Below are positions 22,040 to 35,220 of a DNA stretch of 64,000 bases, piece after piece. The stretch is from Spirodela intermedia (lineage: Eukaryota; Streptophyta; Magnoliopsida; Alismatales; Araceae): NCBI GenBank assembly GCA_902729315.2, contig LR746270.1:4116501-4180500 (forward strand). The letters are read 5' to 3'. The position numbers were made by a program, and so were the translations under genes. Below the pieces are notes generated by a model, which was not told the DNA's origin, ran no database searches, and worked only from the letters and a program-made list of their open reading frames with translations. Positions within the stretch are counted from its first letter, which is position 1; every line of letters starts with the position of its first letter.

Positions 22040-24900
22040 ATGAGACTAACCTTGTTTCCATTTTCAATAGGACATGGGCAAATATGAAACAAGAATTTCT
22101 AATGAAATTTTACCTAGAGAGAAAATAAAAACTATAAGAAGATCCATCCTATGTTTCACACAAAATCATGGGGAATTATTTCACAAAGCATGGACCAAAA
22201 TGAAGCATCTCCTTATGAAGTTCACACACCACAATATTTCTAAAGGATAAATTGTAGAAGTGGCTTATGATGGATTATTAGAACAATGCAGGCAATTAGT
22301 TGATTTGCTTGTGAATGAATGTCTTTGAGTAAAAAGAAGGATGAAGCATATAAAGTGTTTGAGGATTTAAGTAAAAATTATTTGAATCATTCATCATTCT
22401 CCACTTATAATAGAAGTTTACTCACATGGGGAAGTATGTGTGAAGTTTGTTGAAGATATGGAATTGAAGTTGAAGTTAAATGGAATCTAACAGCAGATGT
22501 AAGGGATGAAGTCATTGCATAACAAACTAGGTATAGTAATAAATAAAAGGTTTGAAAATCAACTCACATCGAGTAGATCTTCTTAGATTACTAGAACTTA
22601 CACTAGCTGCTCTATATGCAAAGATATGACTCATTTTGATTATGATTGTCCTATCATAAAGCAGCCTAGCTTACATCAGCAAGAAGAAGTCCAAGCAGCT
22701 TACGGGTTTCAAAAACCAACAAAAACCCTCCTTATAACACATAACCTGAATTGGAGAAATCACCATAATTTCTCATGGAAAAATCTGTAAAAATTTCTGA
22801 ATCCAGAAGTTCTCCCTTAGTTTCCCTCTTAGAACCAACAACAAAAATGTCTAGATTTTAAAATCACTCCTAAGTTTTCCAAACCACAAGCTTGCACACC
22901 ACAAAAATCTTCTTCTATCAATACCACAATTAATATGTGGCAAAATGGACAATTCAATTAACTTTGATGCAGCAGCAACAACACCATACCACAATATATA
23001 AAAAGATTGGAAAAAGAGATGGGAAGATTAGATGTGTCTAGTGCTAGAAGAAAATGAGGTCAACCACCTAGTCAACTTGTAATTAATCCACAAAACTGAC
23101 CTTAGTTGGATTTCCTATTCAACAACCTAGAGCTCCTCAAAGTGATCCACCCTAGTATGAAAATAGAAGGGCTATAACCACTCTGAGTGGAAATAAATTA
23201 GAAGGTCCTCATGCAAATAAAGAAATTGATGTTAATTAGGGTGAGGAAAATTTAGAAAAATAGGAAAAAAAACCAAATGCAGAAACTCCACAAGATTTAC
23301 ATGATAGGTCACACAATGAGGATCAATAATTTTTAGAAGAAAGGCCAAAAATAGCATGAGGCATTCAAATACCAAATTAGTTACCTATGTCAAGTAAACC
23401 AATCTCATTTACAATGGCATTAGAACCCAAGCAAAGAAGAAAGTAACTCCAAATGATATGAACTTTAAATGAAAAAATTTAAAGTTCATATCAACATTCT
23501 ACTAGTGGATGCAATTAGGCACATCCCTTATTGTGCAAAAATTTCTTAATGAACTATGCAACCCAACAAAGGAGTCTAGAAAAAAATACAATTATCAGCC
23601 AAAGCCAATGCTATGTTTCTAAATCAATTACCAACAAAAATAAAAGATACAAGGATTCCTTTGATTTCATGTGATTTTGGTGGAAATGTTTTTAATAACA
23701 CACTACTAGATTTATGAGCTAATATCAATCTCATACCCTTTTTTGTCTACAAGTACTTCAATATTATACATCTAAAGCCTACATCGATAATTTTGCAACT
23801 TGAAATAGATCTAAAAATGAATCCAAAAGGAGTATTAGAAGATATGATTTTTATAGTTTAAGGCTCTAAATTTCTTGCAAACTTTTTAGTTTTAGACATG
23901 GATGCCCCAAGTGAGTTGAGTGAAACACCTACAATCTTAGGACATCTATTTTAAACATAGCTAGAACCAACATTGATTGTCCTCCAACGATAGTAAAAAT
24001 AACATGTGGATATGAAACTATGGCTCTAAATGTTTTTAGAGCATCAAAATATCTGTATAATGAAGAAAAATGAAATCGTATAGTGGATATAATAGAAGAA
24101 TGTGTGTGATAATTAAAAGAACAACTTTTAGAGAAATTGCACCCATTATCACTATAAGTAGAATTTGTGGAAAGAAAATCAGAAAATTTATTTGGTACTA
24201 GAAATGAAGAGGAAGCACTAACTCCTTTGCTAGAACTCAAGAATCTCCCATAGTCACTTAAATTTACATTTCTAAGATCCAATCAAACTTTACATATGAT
24301 TATAGCCTCTAATCTAACAAGGCAGCCATTGGTTGGACAATGATTGACCTTAAAAGGATTGATCATAGAGTTTCTATGCCTCATATTTATTTAGAAGAAC
24401 ATGCTAAAAGCAACCATGAGAGATAGAAGAGACTAAATCGTAACATAAAATAAGTTTTCAAGAAATACGTGATAAAATGATTAGATGCATAATTTTCTTA
24501 CCCCATTTTTGATAGTCAATAGATTAACCCTACATAGGTCGTCCTTAATAAGTTTAGATTAACAATGGTTAAGAATAATAAAAGAGAAGAATTAGAAACA
24601 AGGTTTACTACTAGCTAGAGAGTATGCATTGAGCATAGAAAATTAAATCTAATAATAAAGAAAGATCATTCTTCTCTACCTTTTATTGATCAACTTTTGA
24701 CAAAATTCACAGTTCAAAAATATTTTTATTTTTTAGATGGGTATTCAAGATACAATCAAGTAACTATATTCCCTAAAGGTTAAGAAAAATTACATTCACT
24801 TGTCTGTTTGAGACATTTGCTTTCAGAAGAATATCTTTTGGGTTATCTAATGCCCCTACTACATTTCAAAGATATATGTTATCTTTTTATATATATATGG
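22040..24900 (+). mobile_element. Decayed Gypsy (Athila/Tat-like) retrotransposon body
   Basis: Readings on the plus strand give a retrotransposon gag block with FLMKFYLERK (about 22095-22125), a zinc knuckle CSICKDMTHFDYDC at 22608-22649 (CX2CX4HX4C intact), a protease-like block DL*ANINLIPF near 23708-23740 with a stop in place of Gly, and an RT block LPFIDQLLTKFT...FLDGYSRYNQVTIFPKG (about 24680-24780). The RT continues shifted to about 24900 and is then cut off. LTRs were not identified. Stops and shifts show it is dead. Confidence 0.75.
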
Positions 24901-24970
24901 CATTGATAATTCTTTGAATTAAATGACTAAGATATCAAATTTTATTTGTGTTTATGTTTTATTTTGTTTG

Positions 24971-25219
24971 ACTCCAGCCCCTGCAAACATCACCTTCGTG
25001 GCCAATGCCTCATCTGCTGATGGCTCTCTAGAGCTCAACGACGACGACAACTACAGCTATGGTTGAGCCTTCTACTGCAACCCAATCTGCCTCTGGGACA
25101 ACGAAACTGGGAATCTGGCAAGTTTGAACACAAACTTCTCCTTCTTTGTGATTCAGAATCCGAATATGATAGATTATGGTGATGGATTAGCCTTCTTTCT
25201 CGCCCCTATTGACTACGCT
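24971..25219 (+). pseudogene. Lectin-domain fragment of a third LecRK copy
   Basis: It matches 16704-16950 at nucleotide level (PANITF, SLELN, FFLAP blocks). Both ends are truncated, and it has a one-base indel near its start and a CGA-to-TGA stop near 25064. It keeps TGG where copy B has TAG. It lies directly after the broken Gypsy RT. The kinase half is missing here, yet the duplicated downstream flank resumes at about 27020. Confidence 0.85.
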
Positions 25220-26149
25220 ATGAATCGGATTCCTACTTTGATTTGCCTTTATTTCTATTTGAGTTTAGTTCTTCTTCTAGTAGAAAGATAGGCAACTAGA
25301 TTAAGCCTTCTAATTCACATTTTTATCACTTACTTAATCATATCTCTATTGCCTTTTTTTACCACAATTGTACTACGTTTCTACGCAAAAAACATGGACA
25401 ATTTTGTACATTCATTTTATTTATTAATAATTTTTCATACTATTTTAATGAATCTAATGAAAGTTACCTTGATAAACAAAATTAGTTTCATAGATTATGT
25501 AAGTTTTAAATGAATTCAATCGAAATCATTTTCCATTTTTCCACTATAGGATCTACCTTGCCAAGAGATGATTTTAGGTTTTGGTTTTATTTTCAATAGT
25601 TATTTTCATTGCTTTAGTTTTTATGATGATATTTTACTTATTTAAAATCATATAGATCAATTTATTTCAGATGATTTCTCATTTTTTTTACTTATTTTTC
25701 AAATCATCTGATATTTTACCATTTCACCATTGGCCTGGAGATCCAACAGAAAATCATATTTTACATCTCCTCCCCTGCTTTTCCTAGTTTTAGGTTTATT
25801 TTTCCTCATTTACTTTTTTAACTTTTTATGATTTTCTCTATTAGTTTCTCTAGAATATTTGCACATTTTGAGTCATTTATCAATGCTTAAGTTGGGCAAA
25901 CCTCAAATTAAAAAGATTTAGAGTTCAAGCCTTTGTGGAAGATTTAAAGATATTTTTTTATTTATTATTTTCTATTATTTTTTATTTCTTTTAATTTTAA
26001 TAAATAGTTTAGAACAAAAATTGATATTGAGATTGACCATCATCCCTATGGACTACCTTAATTCATTAAATTTTAATTTTATTTCTTATTTTGAATTTGG
26101 CTTAGAAATATTTAAAATTTAATCATTTTCTTAACAACAACCAAAGTGA
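25220..26149. repeat. AT-rich repeat, right part shared with 34740-35220
   Basis: About 25680-26149 resembles 34740-35220. Shared phrases include TTTTAGGTTTATTTTT, a GAGTTATTTATCAATG-like stretch, ATTGATATT...ATTGACC and CAAC...AAAGTGATAT. This may be one end of a Gypsy-type LTR. No gene is seen. Confidence 0.5.
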
Positions 26150-26750
26150 TATCAGTCATCTATAAAAATCACAAACCATCTTTCTTCCTTTATGTTAAGA
26201 ATATGTCATAGTCTCGAAACATCACAATGAATAAGTGCAAATGGGGTGGAATTCCATTCAATTTTCATAGGAAAATAAACTTATTCATGTTTAGCTAATT
26301 CACATACACTACATTTCAAATTCTCAACATTCATCTTAAAAACTAAGTTTATAAACATAATTTTTAAAATCTCAAAAGATAGATGATAGGAGATGATGAT
26401 GATACAACAAAAAATCATTAGGTGCGGTGGGGTTGGAAACTCCACATCTTGATAAAACTCTCCACACTCTTTAACACATCTAATTTTCTTGTTTGTTACC
26501 TCATCATAAACATCATAAATGTTAGTCACCCTATAATTTATATTGTCAATTAGTTTTTTACTCAAAGATAAAACCAATAGAAAGTCTAGAGGCATGTAAA
26601 ATTCTGCCTAAAAAGTTTATTTTTACATTTCCTATGCCTACTATGTTAAAAAGTGATGCATCACTTGTGGCAACTCTTTTACTATTTGGGTAACTATAAA
26701 GATGTCCAAGATTTTTTGGGAACCGGCTCATGATCTAGTAGAGATAAATG
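26150..26750 (-). mobile_element. Copia gag-pre-integrase fragment, minus strand
   Basis: The 104-codon minus-strand frame ending at 26281 reads through a decayed gag-pre-integrase block to NVENLKCSVCELAKHE. After one stop it continues as VYFPMKIEWNSTPFALIHCDV into the integrase start. The CX2C pair and the LIHCDV block are typical of Copia elements. Nothing further of the element is visible on either side. Confidence 0.7.
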
Positions 26751-27019
26751 TAATGGTGATAATATTTGGATTTAGATTAATTCAGAAATAGATACAGACT
26801 TTAATAAGAGTCCGTACTTGGTGGGTTTGACCCGATTAATTGGTTTTACTTATGCCAAAACCAGATCCAACACACTTGAGAACAAAAGTATAATTGCAAA
26901 GATAAAATAATATATACATAAATAAATAAAAGAATACAGTATGACTGTAAAGAATACAGTTTATTTGGTCTCCGTCGTCTGTCCATCATCTTCCTCCCAT
27001 TCGTTGGGGGGGGGGGGGG

Positions 27020-28848
27020 CACACCCACCCCACCACGGCGCCCATTTTCGGCGTCTTTTCACATCTTTTGTCTGCTCTGTTTCATTAGTCATGGGCGACT
27101 TCTTCACCTGATCCGCAGAATCAGCTTGGACATGAGATCGGTGCAGCCCATCTGAGTTCATCTTCTCTTTTAGATAAACTCTGATGGCGGAAGAGGAGGA
27201 ATCCTCCTGACATCATTACCTTCTTCCTCCCATTTGTGCTCGCAATTCGCATACAGTACCACTGGAGATCTGAGTCCGGCGACGGTGCTCTGCCCCGTAA
27301 GCGTAAGAGTACCTCACAGACTGACGCTTCCACCATTCTGCAGCTCGCAAGAGGAGACCGTAGTGGAGCATTCTGGTGGCGGCCCAATTTTCCTCTTGAG
27401 ACAAGCAGGAGAAAAAATTGACTTGTATTTCGTAGAAGATTGAGCCATCACAGACCTTCCCGACAGAATAGAAGACAACAGTCTGCTGAGGAGAACAGGA
27501 CTGACGAAAGGATAACAAGGAAGAATGGAGAAAAGAAATCCTTCTCCTGCTCCTGCTTCAAGTTGGCTGTTATATATGCGTGCCGGATGGTTAATACCGG
27601 TTTACGGTTACTGGACCAACCAACCATTCATTATTTCTGTTTCCGTCGCAGATGGGTTCACTGTCCGGTCGTTAGCGCTGTTATACTCGTTGGGCCGGAT
27701 GGAGGTGCTTATTTGTGTTGCTACTACTCGTTTGGGCCAACTGTCCGTTCGTTGACCATCGGCCTAATACGAACGTATTTCTTCTCCGCCGCGATGGGTT
27801 CCCCAGCCTCGCCTCAAAAAACAACGACCCATGGTTAGCATACGCCATGATGGGGGCCGCCCATCTACCCATGTTCCACGGAAGAGCATCTCCAAGATTC
27901 CAGATCCCGACTGAGGGGACGCCACCGGTGGAATCCATTCATCCAGGGACCGATCCTCCCTCCAGGGCTCCCTTTATCTTTCGTCTCCGACTGGCCCATC
28001 AAGCCGGACGATCGCCCTCTTCACTCCCCAGGGTTTCTCTGTCGTTTCTCTTTTGTACTGAGAGCAGCAAGACCAGAGGGACGAGAAGTTACAGGCCGCC
28101 GGGCCACCGGAGATGGAAACGGGTGGAGCTCGTGGGAGCTGGCCCCTCAGCCAGTTGATAAAGAGGGGCGGTGGCACTTGTTAGACCGAAACTGCATCTT
28201 ATCCACCTCGCGTTTTATGCGACGTAGGGAGATGGACAAATCAAAACCGAAAAATCCTGCCGAGAGGAGGTCGAAGAAGAAAGGAAGGAGGCCCCTCTCA
28301 CCGTCCCATCAAATGCCACAAGCGACAGCTGTTCCGCAAATTCGTCTCCGCTTCCTTTCGTTTGGCCTACGTAACGTGTGTGGACGCAAAGCAAGCCAGT
28401 GAAGGCATACGAATGTCGGGGGGAGTTGACCTCACATGGTGGGCGGCGTCTTCGAATCGACGATGCGGCATCCACGGCGGTAGGGACGCACGCCCGCCTT
28501 TCGCGGGAAAACCCTGAGCTTCCCCCTGCGCGAAGCCCTCCACTGCAGCTCCAGCCTCCCCCTACCCCCCTGCGTCCCTCTCAATAATCCCTTCCACACC
28601 TGTCTCTCTCGGCGATATTTCGGACAGGAACCCTTTATTTTTTTTTCTTGGTCACTCACTCCCCAAGGGCGATAAGATTATTTTGGCTGCGGGAGTTGGG
28701 CCAGTGCCACCTCTTCTCGTTTATATCTTCCCTGACTCCTGTTCTCCTTTACCTTTGTTCCTACAGGATTCAACCTGAGAGAGGAGGAAACAGAGAGAGG
28801 AGGGAGTGGGGGAACAGGGAAGGCGAGGAAGGAAGAGGCAGGGGAACC
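27020..28848. other. Duplicated flank of unit C and upstream region of the small gene
   Basis: It matches 1330-1784 and then 8023 to about 8870, so it represents the locus without the Copia insertion. Several frames of 60-150 codons exist on both strands, but none shows a recognisable protein and they are not conserved as frames in unit A. The part close to 28849 should hold the promoter and leader. A G-run lies at 27006-27019, just before it. Confidence 0.6.
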
Positions 28849-29199
28849 ATGGAGGAGGGGTTACCCCCCGTTCGAGAAGCCGAAGGGGAGCGTAATCAGC
28901 CGCCTTACGGCCTCTTTTCCTGCTGGGCGCTCCTTCAGCGGGCCTTTCCCTGGCGGCGGCTTCGGAGGCGAGGGGGCGAGCGGTGGCACCAGCTCAAGTC
29001 TGCGTCGATAGCCCTCCGATTTGGGCACCAGCGCCGGCTGAGCCCGGGGAGCTGCAGGTACGACCCCCTCAGCTACGCTCAGAACTTCGAGGAGAAGGCC
29101 TTCGACGGGGATGACGACGAAAATTTCTACCGCGGGTTCTCTTCGAGGTTCGTCCCGATCGCCCCAGCGACGAAAGTGAACCCGCCGGAGGGGAAGTGA
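28849..29199 (+). CDS. Small plant protein with a YDPLSYAQNF motif, function unknown
   Basis: I chose ATG 28849 (context AACCATGG) although the frame is open further upstream. It gives 116 residues ending at TGA 29197-29199. The N-terminal part has a FSCWALLQR stretch, then an Arg/Trp-rich basic middle. The C-terminal third has YDPLSYAQNF, an acidic DGDDDENF run and RGFSSRF. Small plant proteins with a YDPxSYxxNFD block and an FSSR(F/Y) end form an uncharacterised family, some reported as stress or wound responsive. My assignment to that family rests on the motif from memory. The copy at 9384-9512 keeps the C-terminal third, which supports this frame as real coding sequence. It appears intronless. 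Confidence 0.55.
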   Translation: MEEGLPPVREAEGERNQPPYGLFSCWALLQRAFPWRRLRRRGGERWHQLKSASIALRFGHQRRLSPGSCRYDPLSYAQNFEEKAFDGDDDENFYRGFSSRFVPIAPATKVNPPEGK

Positions 29200-32180
29200 T
29201 ACCCCGCCCCAATTTCCTCCTGACGTGGGCGACTGGTCGAGGGAGGAGAAGAGGGTGGACCAAGGCGGATGGACCCCACCACATCACTCCCTCGAGTTGC
29301 CACCACGCGTCGAGGAGACGGCGGTCAGGTTGACTCTCCGACGTGGGAACTTCCACGGTCTCTTATTGGGTAGCTCGGTACGGTGCCAGAGTCGTCGCCA
29401 GCTGCGTGAAAGCCGGTAGCGAACCTACGCACGCATATATTTTATGCGCCCCAGTTGTCGCGAAGTGGGCCCATTGGGGTTGGAGAGCAGCCGTATGATG
29501 GGCCACATGGATTATCGAGCCACTACTTCTCAAATACTGACGATGACGAGGAGACGCGAGGGGTGTCACGCCGGTACTCTATTCCCACACACTATCAATC
29601 TGTACGACTGGGGGTTCATCATCCTCGGCGACACCCAACTAGGTGGTCTGCCCCATTTATAGGGGAAAAACGAGTACACACAGTCTTGAGGTTCCCACTG
29701 AGTGATGGCCTGGTGAGACTTCTGCCCTTCATGTTGTATTCACGTGTGTAAAACTATGAGCTCCATACATATTGTAATATGCCGTGCCTTTTAAATGCGC
29801 ATGAAAAATACCTTTAAAGTTCATGGTCAGTCATGTGCCGTTTACATAAATCATATTAACATTGTACTTGAGATCTAAAAGTTGTCTAATGTTGCTGTTG
29901 TCTAAACATTTTTTTCATGGCAAGAATTATCTCCGCAAACAAATGAGATTAGTATAAAGTTAAAATAAAAAAATATTAGTGAAACATGTTATGTCAAACC
30001 ATAGGTCCACAAATTCTTAGACAAAAAAGAAATATCAAGGAAATGACACATGATAGTCAAAGTTAAAGTCAAAGTCACAGGCAAGTTATCTATCACAAAA
30101 TAGGAAAAAAATTATAGTCAAGATGACATATAGCATCATCTATTGACAGGTCAAAGTCAAAGTTAAGTTAAGGTGACACGTGAAAATTTATTTGACATAA
30201 GATCAGCAAGAAAAAGCTACAACAAAGATGACATGAGGCATCATCTATTGACATGCCACATAGTCAAAGTCAAATATGACACATGAAAAGAGAAGTGAAA
30301 TACTTATCTGAAAAATAAAAAAATGTCTAAGAAAAATAATGCCTAATGACATGTCAGAAGGATGTTGTGCTGATTCACCACTTAGTCATTGAGTTAAAAG
30401 ATGTCAATTTTAATATTCATAACTGAACTCAAAATAAAAATTAGGATTAAAAACTTTAGTGGGTTCAGGTTAATTCTCACAGATGGCTGTTATTTCAATG
30501 TTAAATTCGGTCCTTCAATATTTATTGGGCTAATAAGAACTTAGAAGGAAAGAGAGAGAGAGAGATTAGGACGTTCCTATCTTTGTCAACAAGACATGAG
30601 CAGTCTACTCATTTTTAAGCTAGTTCTAGACAATGAAGATTTGAACTCAAAGTCAAGGGTTAAGAGAATATTTATATTGAAACGAATTAAATTATATATA
30701 AAATCAACACAAGGATAGAAATAAGAAGATGAAAGGAACCTAAATATTGAGTCATCAACTAAAGCCAAAGCATAAGTAAACTTTAAATCTATCATGTGAC
30801 TGTCACCCACATGATTAAAATAACAATAACTAAATACTAATCACGATCTAAATCTAAAATTAAGAGTTTTGACGTTCCCTATTTGCTGCTTATCCTGTTC
30901 CAGCCTGTCACATAGAGGGAGAGATAGTAGCTAGGGATAAGAGCTCCACCTTGCCACTGTCAGCCTCCACCTTGCCGTGCTCACAATCGTTGCTGAGCTC
31001 ACCTTCTCTTGTCACTCAAGAGGAGAGCACGCCAATAACGCTGAATTATGCCGTCACTTCACCCGCTGAATGCCATTGTTGCCACAGGGTTATGTTCGGC
31101 CTGTCGCAAAAACCTCTCTCCCCTGTCCTAGGGCTCCTTTTCTCCCCAATGCTGGGCTTGACATTGTCAGGCCGGTAACCTCCCACTAGGACATTTTCTG
31201 TAATTTCATCAAGTCTAGAAGAAAATTCTAGCTTCGTGGATACACTTGTCACCAGGAAAACATAATATTTTCTCAAGACTGTAAGTTGGAAGAGATCATG
31301 TCCGAGCATAGGTTGGAGATTGAATAAAGCTTTCTCAAGATTAATATGTATATTTAGGAAAAAAATCGTGAGATAAATTCAAAAACCTGATTTAATATTT
31401 TTGTTCGATTTAATTACTTCTAACATTGATTCAAATTCAATTTTCTTAAAAGTTGGTCCTAATAACCATCTAAAGATGATACATCAACACATGTTAGAAG
31501 ATTTGACAAACACATAGGAACCTGATGAGCCAAAAAAATACTTTAATGGTTATATCAAATTAGTTTTACTGCATAGTTCATAATGTTGGTCTACCCATGG
31601 CCTACCTAAAAGAAAATCAACTTAGAAGACTCACACATCTCAGTTTGAATAATCAAATTTAAGGGGTACATAAATAAACCCTTATTACCACCCTTAAAAG
31701 AGTGGCACAACTACAAAAGATAAGTCCTCTTCTTGTCCAATTTACTAAAAGTGTAAAGCTTTCTCCTCATCTTCAAAGTTTTCAGTTAACAAAAAAAGTG
31801 CTAGTCAATGATTCAAAAGTATTTTAAATTCACAATTACTACTCTCACAAGTGAAGGCACTTGGAGGAGCTCTAGCAAGTGTTTAAAGGTGCATTGGGAC
31901 CTTGATGCTTGGTGTGAGGATACATAACCCAAGTAGACAGATGATGTAAAAAATATGGGGTCAATCCTCTAAATTAGTTATGTTCTCCATATGAGGATAG
32001 TGGATCCAAGATTGAGATCAATAAAAAGTAATTTTAGGTTAGGGGAGACTAAACCACAATATAGTCTAAGATTTTTACGTATAGATATTCATTTGAGTTT
32101 ACCCAAAAATGATTTGTATCAACCCACTTGATAGATATGTTAACCTAATATAAGATTTGTATAAAAAATTAGTATGAGTT
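29200..32180. other. Duplicated non-coding flank of unit C
   Basis: Bases 29200-29760 match 9513-9990, about 29780-30400 resembles 10750-11300, about 30380-31180 resembles 19030-20200, and 31790-32180 resembles 11560-11830. No gene is supported. A GA tract lies near 30551-30564. Confidence 0.55.
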
Positions 32181-34739
32181 GACTGACAACAAAAATAGCT
32201 AGAAAAATACAAAGAAATGTAATCTAAATGTTTAAACCAATTCACTAATTCACTTCCCTTCTTTGAAAGTGAAACTTGAGTCTCATTCAACATTTTGTCA
32301 TTTTCTACTTATAATGCATTTATTAAGGTTCTGTGTGGATTAGACTTGAGGGCATTGAACAAAATTGACTTGCCTTGTAGTTGATGATGAAGTTTTACTT
32401 ATTAGGTAGTTCCTCAATCTCACTTAAGTGTGAGTTTCTACCACAACTGATAGAAACTTTTGTCACATTGTTAGTAGAAATTATTAATATGCTGTCAAAG
32501 AGATAGTGTTACCTTATTGAATATAGTGGACAAACTATTGTTATCTCCTGCTTGTGGATGTTATACCCCCATATCTTATTCAATTTATGACTCTTCTATG
32601 CTATTAGATGTCATTCACACATCAGTGCCCATAGATAAATATACTTAAGAGAGAAAAGTACATTTCAAAGGGTCATGAAAAGTTAGTCAACTACATGAAT
32701 GTGTCACTTGTGACATTTTTTATGTTGCTGAACGAGCAATGACATTCATTCATCCAACTAAGAAATGCCATGCCCTTCTTAGTAGGTATGTAAGAGGTTT
32801 CATCAACTTGGAATCGCTATGTATGCATTTAGATCCACTAAGAAATGCCTTGTCATTGATGGCATAAACTTTCACCCATTGTTTTCATATCTCATTGCTC
32901 ATAATAATCAGCAAATTAATACAACTTATATTAGTAATTTATAGTTGGTTGAATTGAAGTACAACTATTTGTTTGTTTATATTGTGAACACCTCTTGGAA
33001 ATCTGTTGAAAAGTTATCTTAACTTAATTTTAAACTCCATCTTTATCTAGATATACAGATTTACCAATGAAATATCTAAATATATTGTTTATCTAGGTGT
33101 AAACTATTATTACAGTATTGGCAAGGTCAAGGTGTATCACGGTGAACTTTTTGATGTGTAATGACTCTTCATTTTTCAAATGTAAGTTTAATAATTGTCA
33201 CTCTTCATGTCCTTCTTAGAGAAGTACTAAGCTCATTTTTTTAGATTGAAAAACCCTTCTACATTTGATATTAGATACTTGTGTTCCATCTCTACTTTGT
33301 TAAGCACCTAATAATTGAAATATACCTTGAGTAAATCATCTTTCTTCTTACAAAAGAGGATGTGTATTGATAAATGGCCTTAAAGGGTCAAATAATTCTA
33401 GCCACAAGAAACTTGTAAATTGTTGATGTAGTTAGTCCAAATGTGTGGTGCCAGCTTTTAAAGTGTCCACATTGTCATGCACACTACTAAGCTTAGCACA
33501 TGCTCTATCCCATGTTCTACCTCATAGTGAGGTAGTAGGCATGTCAAAAAGTGAATTGAGCTGCAGGTCTTGGAAGTCTTCTAGTACTTGTGAACTCTAA
33601 TTGATAGTTGTCATCATGAACTAATTTTCATCCTCATACACATAGCTTTCAGTAGTTTTTCCTCTCATGCTTCATTGTAATTGATACTAGTGTCTCTATT
33701 GTGGTGGTATTGTCTACTATGGCAATTGCATGCACACGTATCCCCAAGTGTGTACTTAACTATATGTGTGTCCACTATAGTGTTTACATGCACAAAAAAT
33801 AATATAAAGTCTCATACACTGAAGGCCATCCAAAGATCTTGAGGATTAGACCTCATCATCTTGAGAACAAGCTATGATAAAAGGGGAAGATGTTATGCCT
33901 TTGGGGAAGATATCACAATAGTGGAGGATGATGTATGCTTGTGTCGAAGATACTATGATGGTGGAGGAAGGTGTTATGTACAAATCAAGAAGTTTATTTC
34001 AAAAATAATTCGAAATTGTCCATAAGTAGACTATGAAATCCACTAAATTCTCTCATCTCGACTTATGACTTCGTCCCACAAGCTACATTGATTATATTAT
34101 GTGCTTCTTAGTAGATTACCTTTGTGGCAATGGTTTATGATATCATTAGTTGAAACTCAATTGATTCTTCCTAAGGGAAAAGCATATGAGTGGCCTTGAT
34201 ATCCACTAATTGAAATGGGTTGGCTTTTGATGCACTCTATGTAGATGAGTTGTCACTCTTTCAAGGAAAATTGGCTCTCCATATTACTATAATATACCTG
34301 AATTTTAGATTAGAGTGTTGATATATCATTCAAAACATTTAGTGCTTCTAGTACTATTAGAGTGGTTAGCATACACTTGTCATCATGCATATTTAGACAA
34401 GTCAAACATTTTCTTGACTAGTAGATGTCTCTACAAATGAAGCCATTCTATTTTTAAAGGACACTCCCTTCTTTGTATCATATATTAGTCTTTTAATGTC
34501 TAGACTAAAACTAGAGATAGGGGTATGTATAATCTATGTTTAAAAATTATTTATAGTAAATTTACTCTCAATTGAATTTTCTATCTTTTAGCTAACTTAA
34601 GATGAAAATTAATTGATTGTGGATTTCAAGAATGAAGAGACAATTATTAAATATTATGAGATACTAATAATTTATGTGATATGAATATATTTTTGATTTA
34701 TTCAAAAATCTTTATAATCTTGGGAACTATTTTAAATTT
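32181..34739. other. AT-rich DNA, nothing recognised
   Basis: No frame over 65 codons is convincing, and I recognise no motif. A local repetition near 33880-33970 (GGAAGATGTTATG / GAAGATACTATGATGGTGGAGGAAGG) suggests decayed repeats. It is probably old transposon DNA. Confidence 0.4.
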
Positions 34740-35220
34740 TCTTGTGAAATATTATTTGGTTTTTATATAATCAAACTCATAATATTTCCATTTCACTATT
34801 GATAAGGTCTCTGCATTAGTAGTCATATTTTCTCTCTCCTCACTTGTCTTTCCTTATTTTAGGTTTATTTTTTCTTTTATCTTTTTGACTTTCTCTCCCA
34901 TGTGTTTGGAACCATTTGCAAGTCTTGAGTTATTTATCAATGTTGAATGTAGGCACACAACAAACTAAATAGATTATTTTATTTGTTTATTTCAATAAAT
35001 TATTTAGAATGACAAATTGATATTAACATTGACCACCATCCTTGTGGATGACTTGAATTCACAATGCTAACTGAATATACCACTAGCATTTAATTAAAAC
35101 TTTTTGTTATTTTATATTTCTTAAATTTAATCATTTAGGTTATTTTTTGAATTTGGTTTATAAAGATTCTAAATTTGATCACTTTATTTACAACTGAAGT
35201 GATATTGGATGCATCAATTT
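34740..35220. repeat. Second copy of the repeat at 25680-26149
   Basis: Same orientation, interrupted identity with small indels. It carries the TTGACCACCATCCTTGTGGATGAC phrase found in variant form near 26030. The family is unknown. Confidence 0.5.

Noticed and set aside
27440-28177. 132- and 147-codon plus-strand frames in the flank of unit C as possible genes
   Set aside because: The frames are not kept in the matching flank of unit A, and no motif or splice structure supports them.
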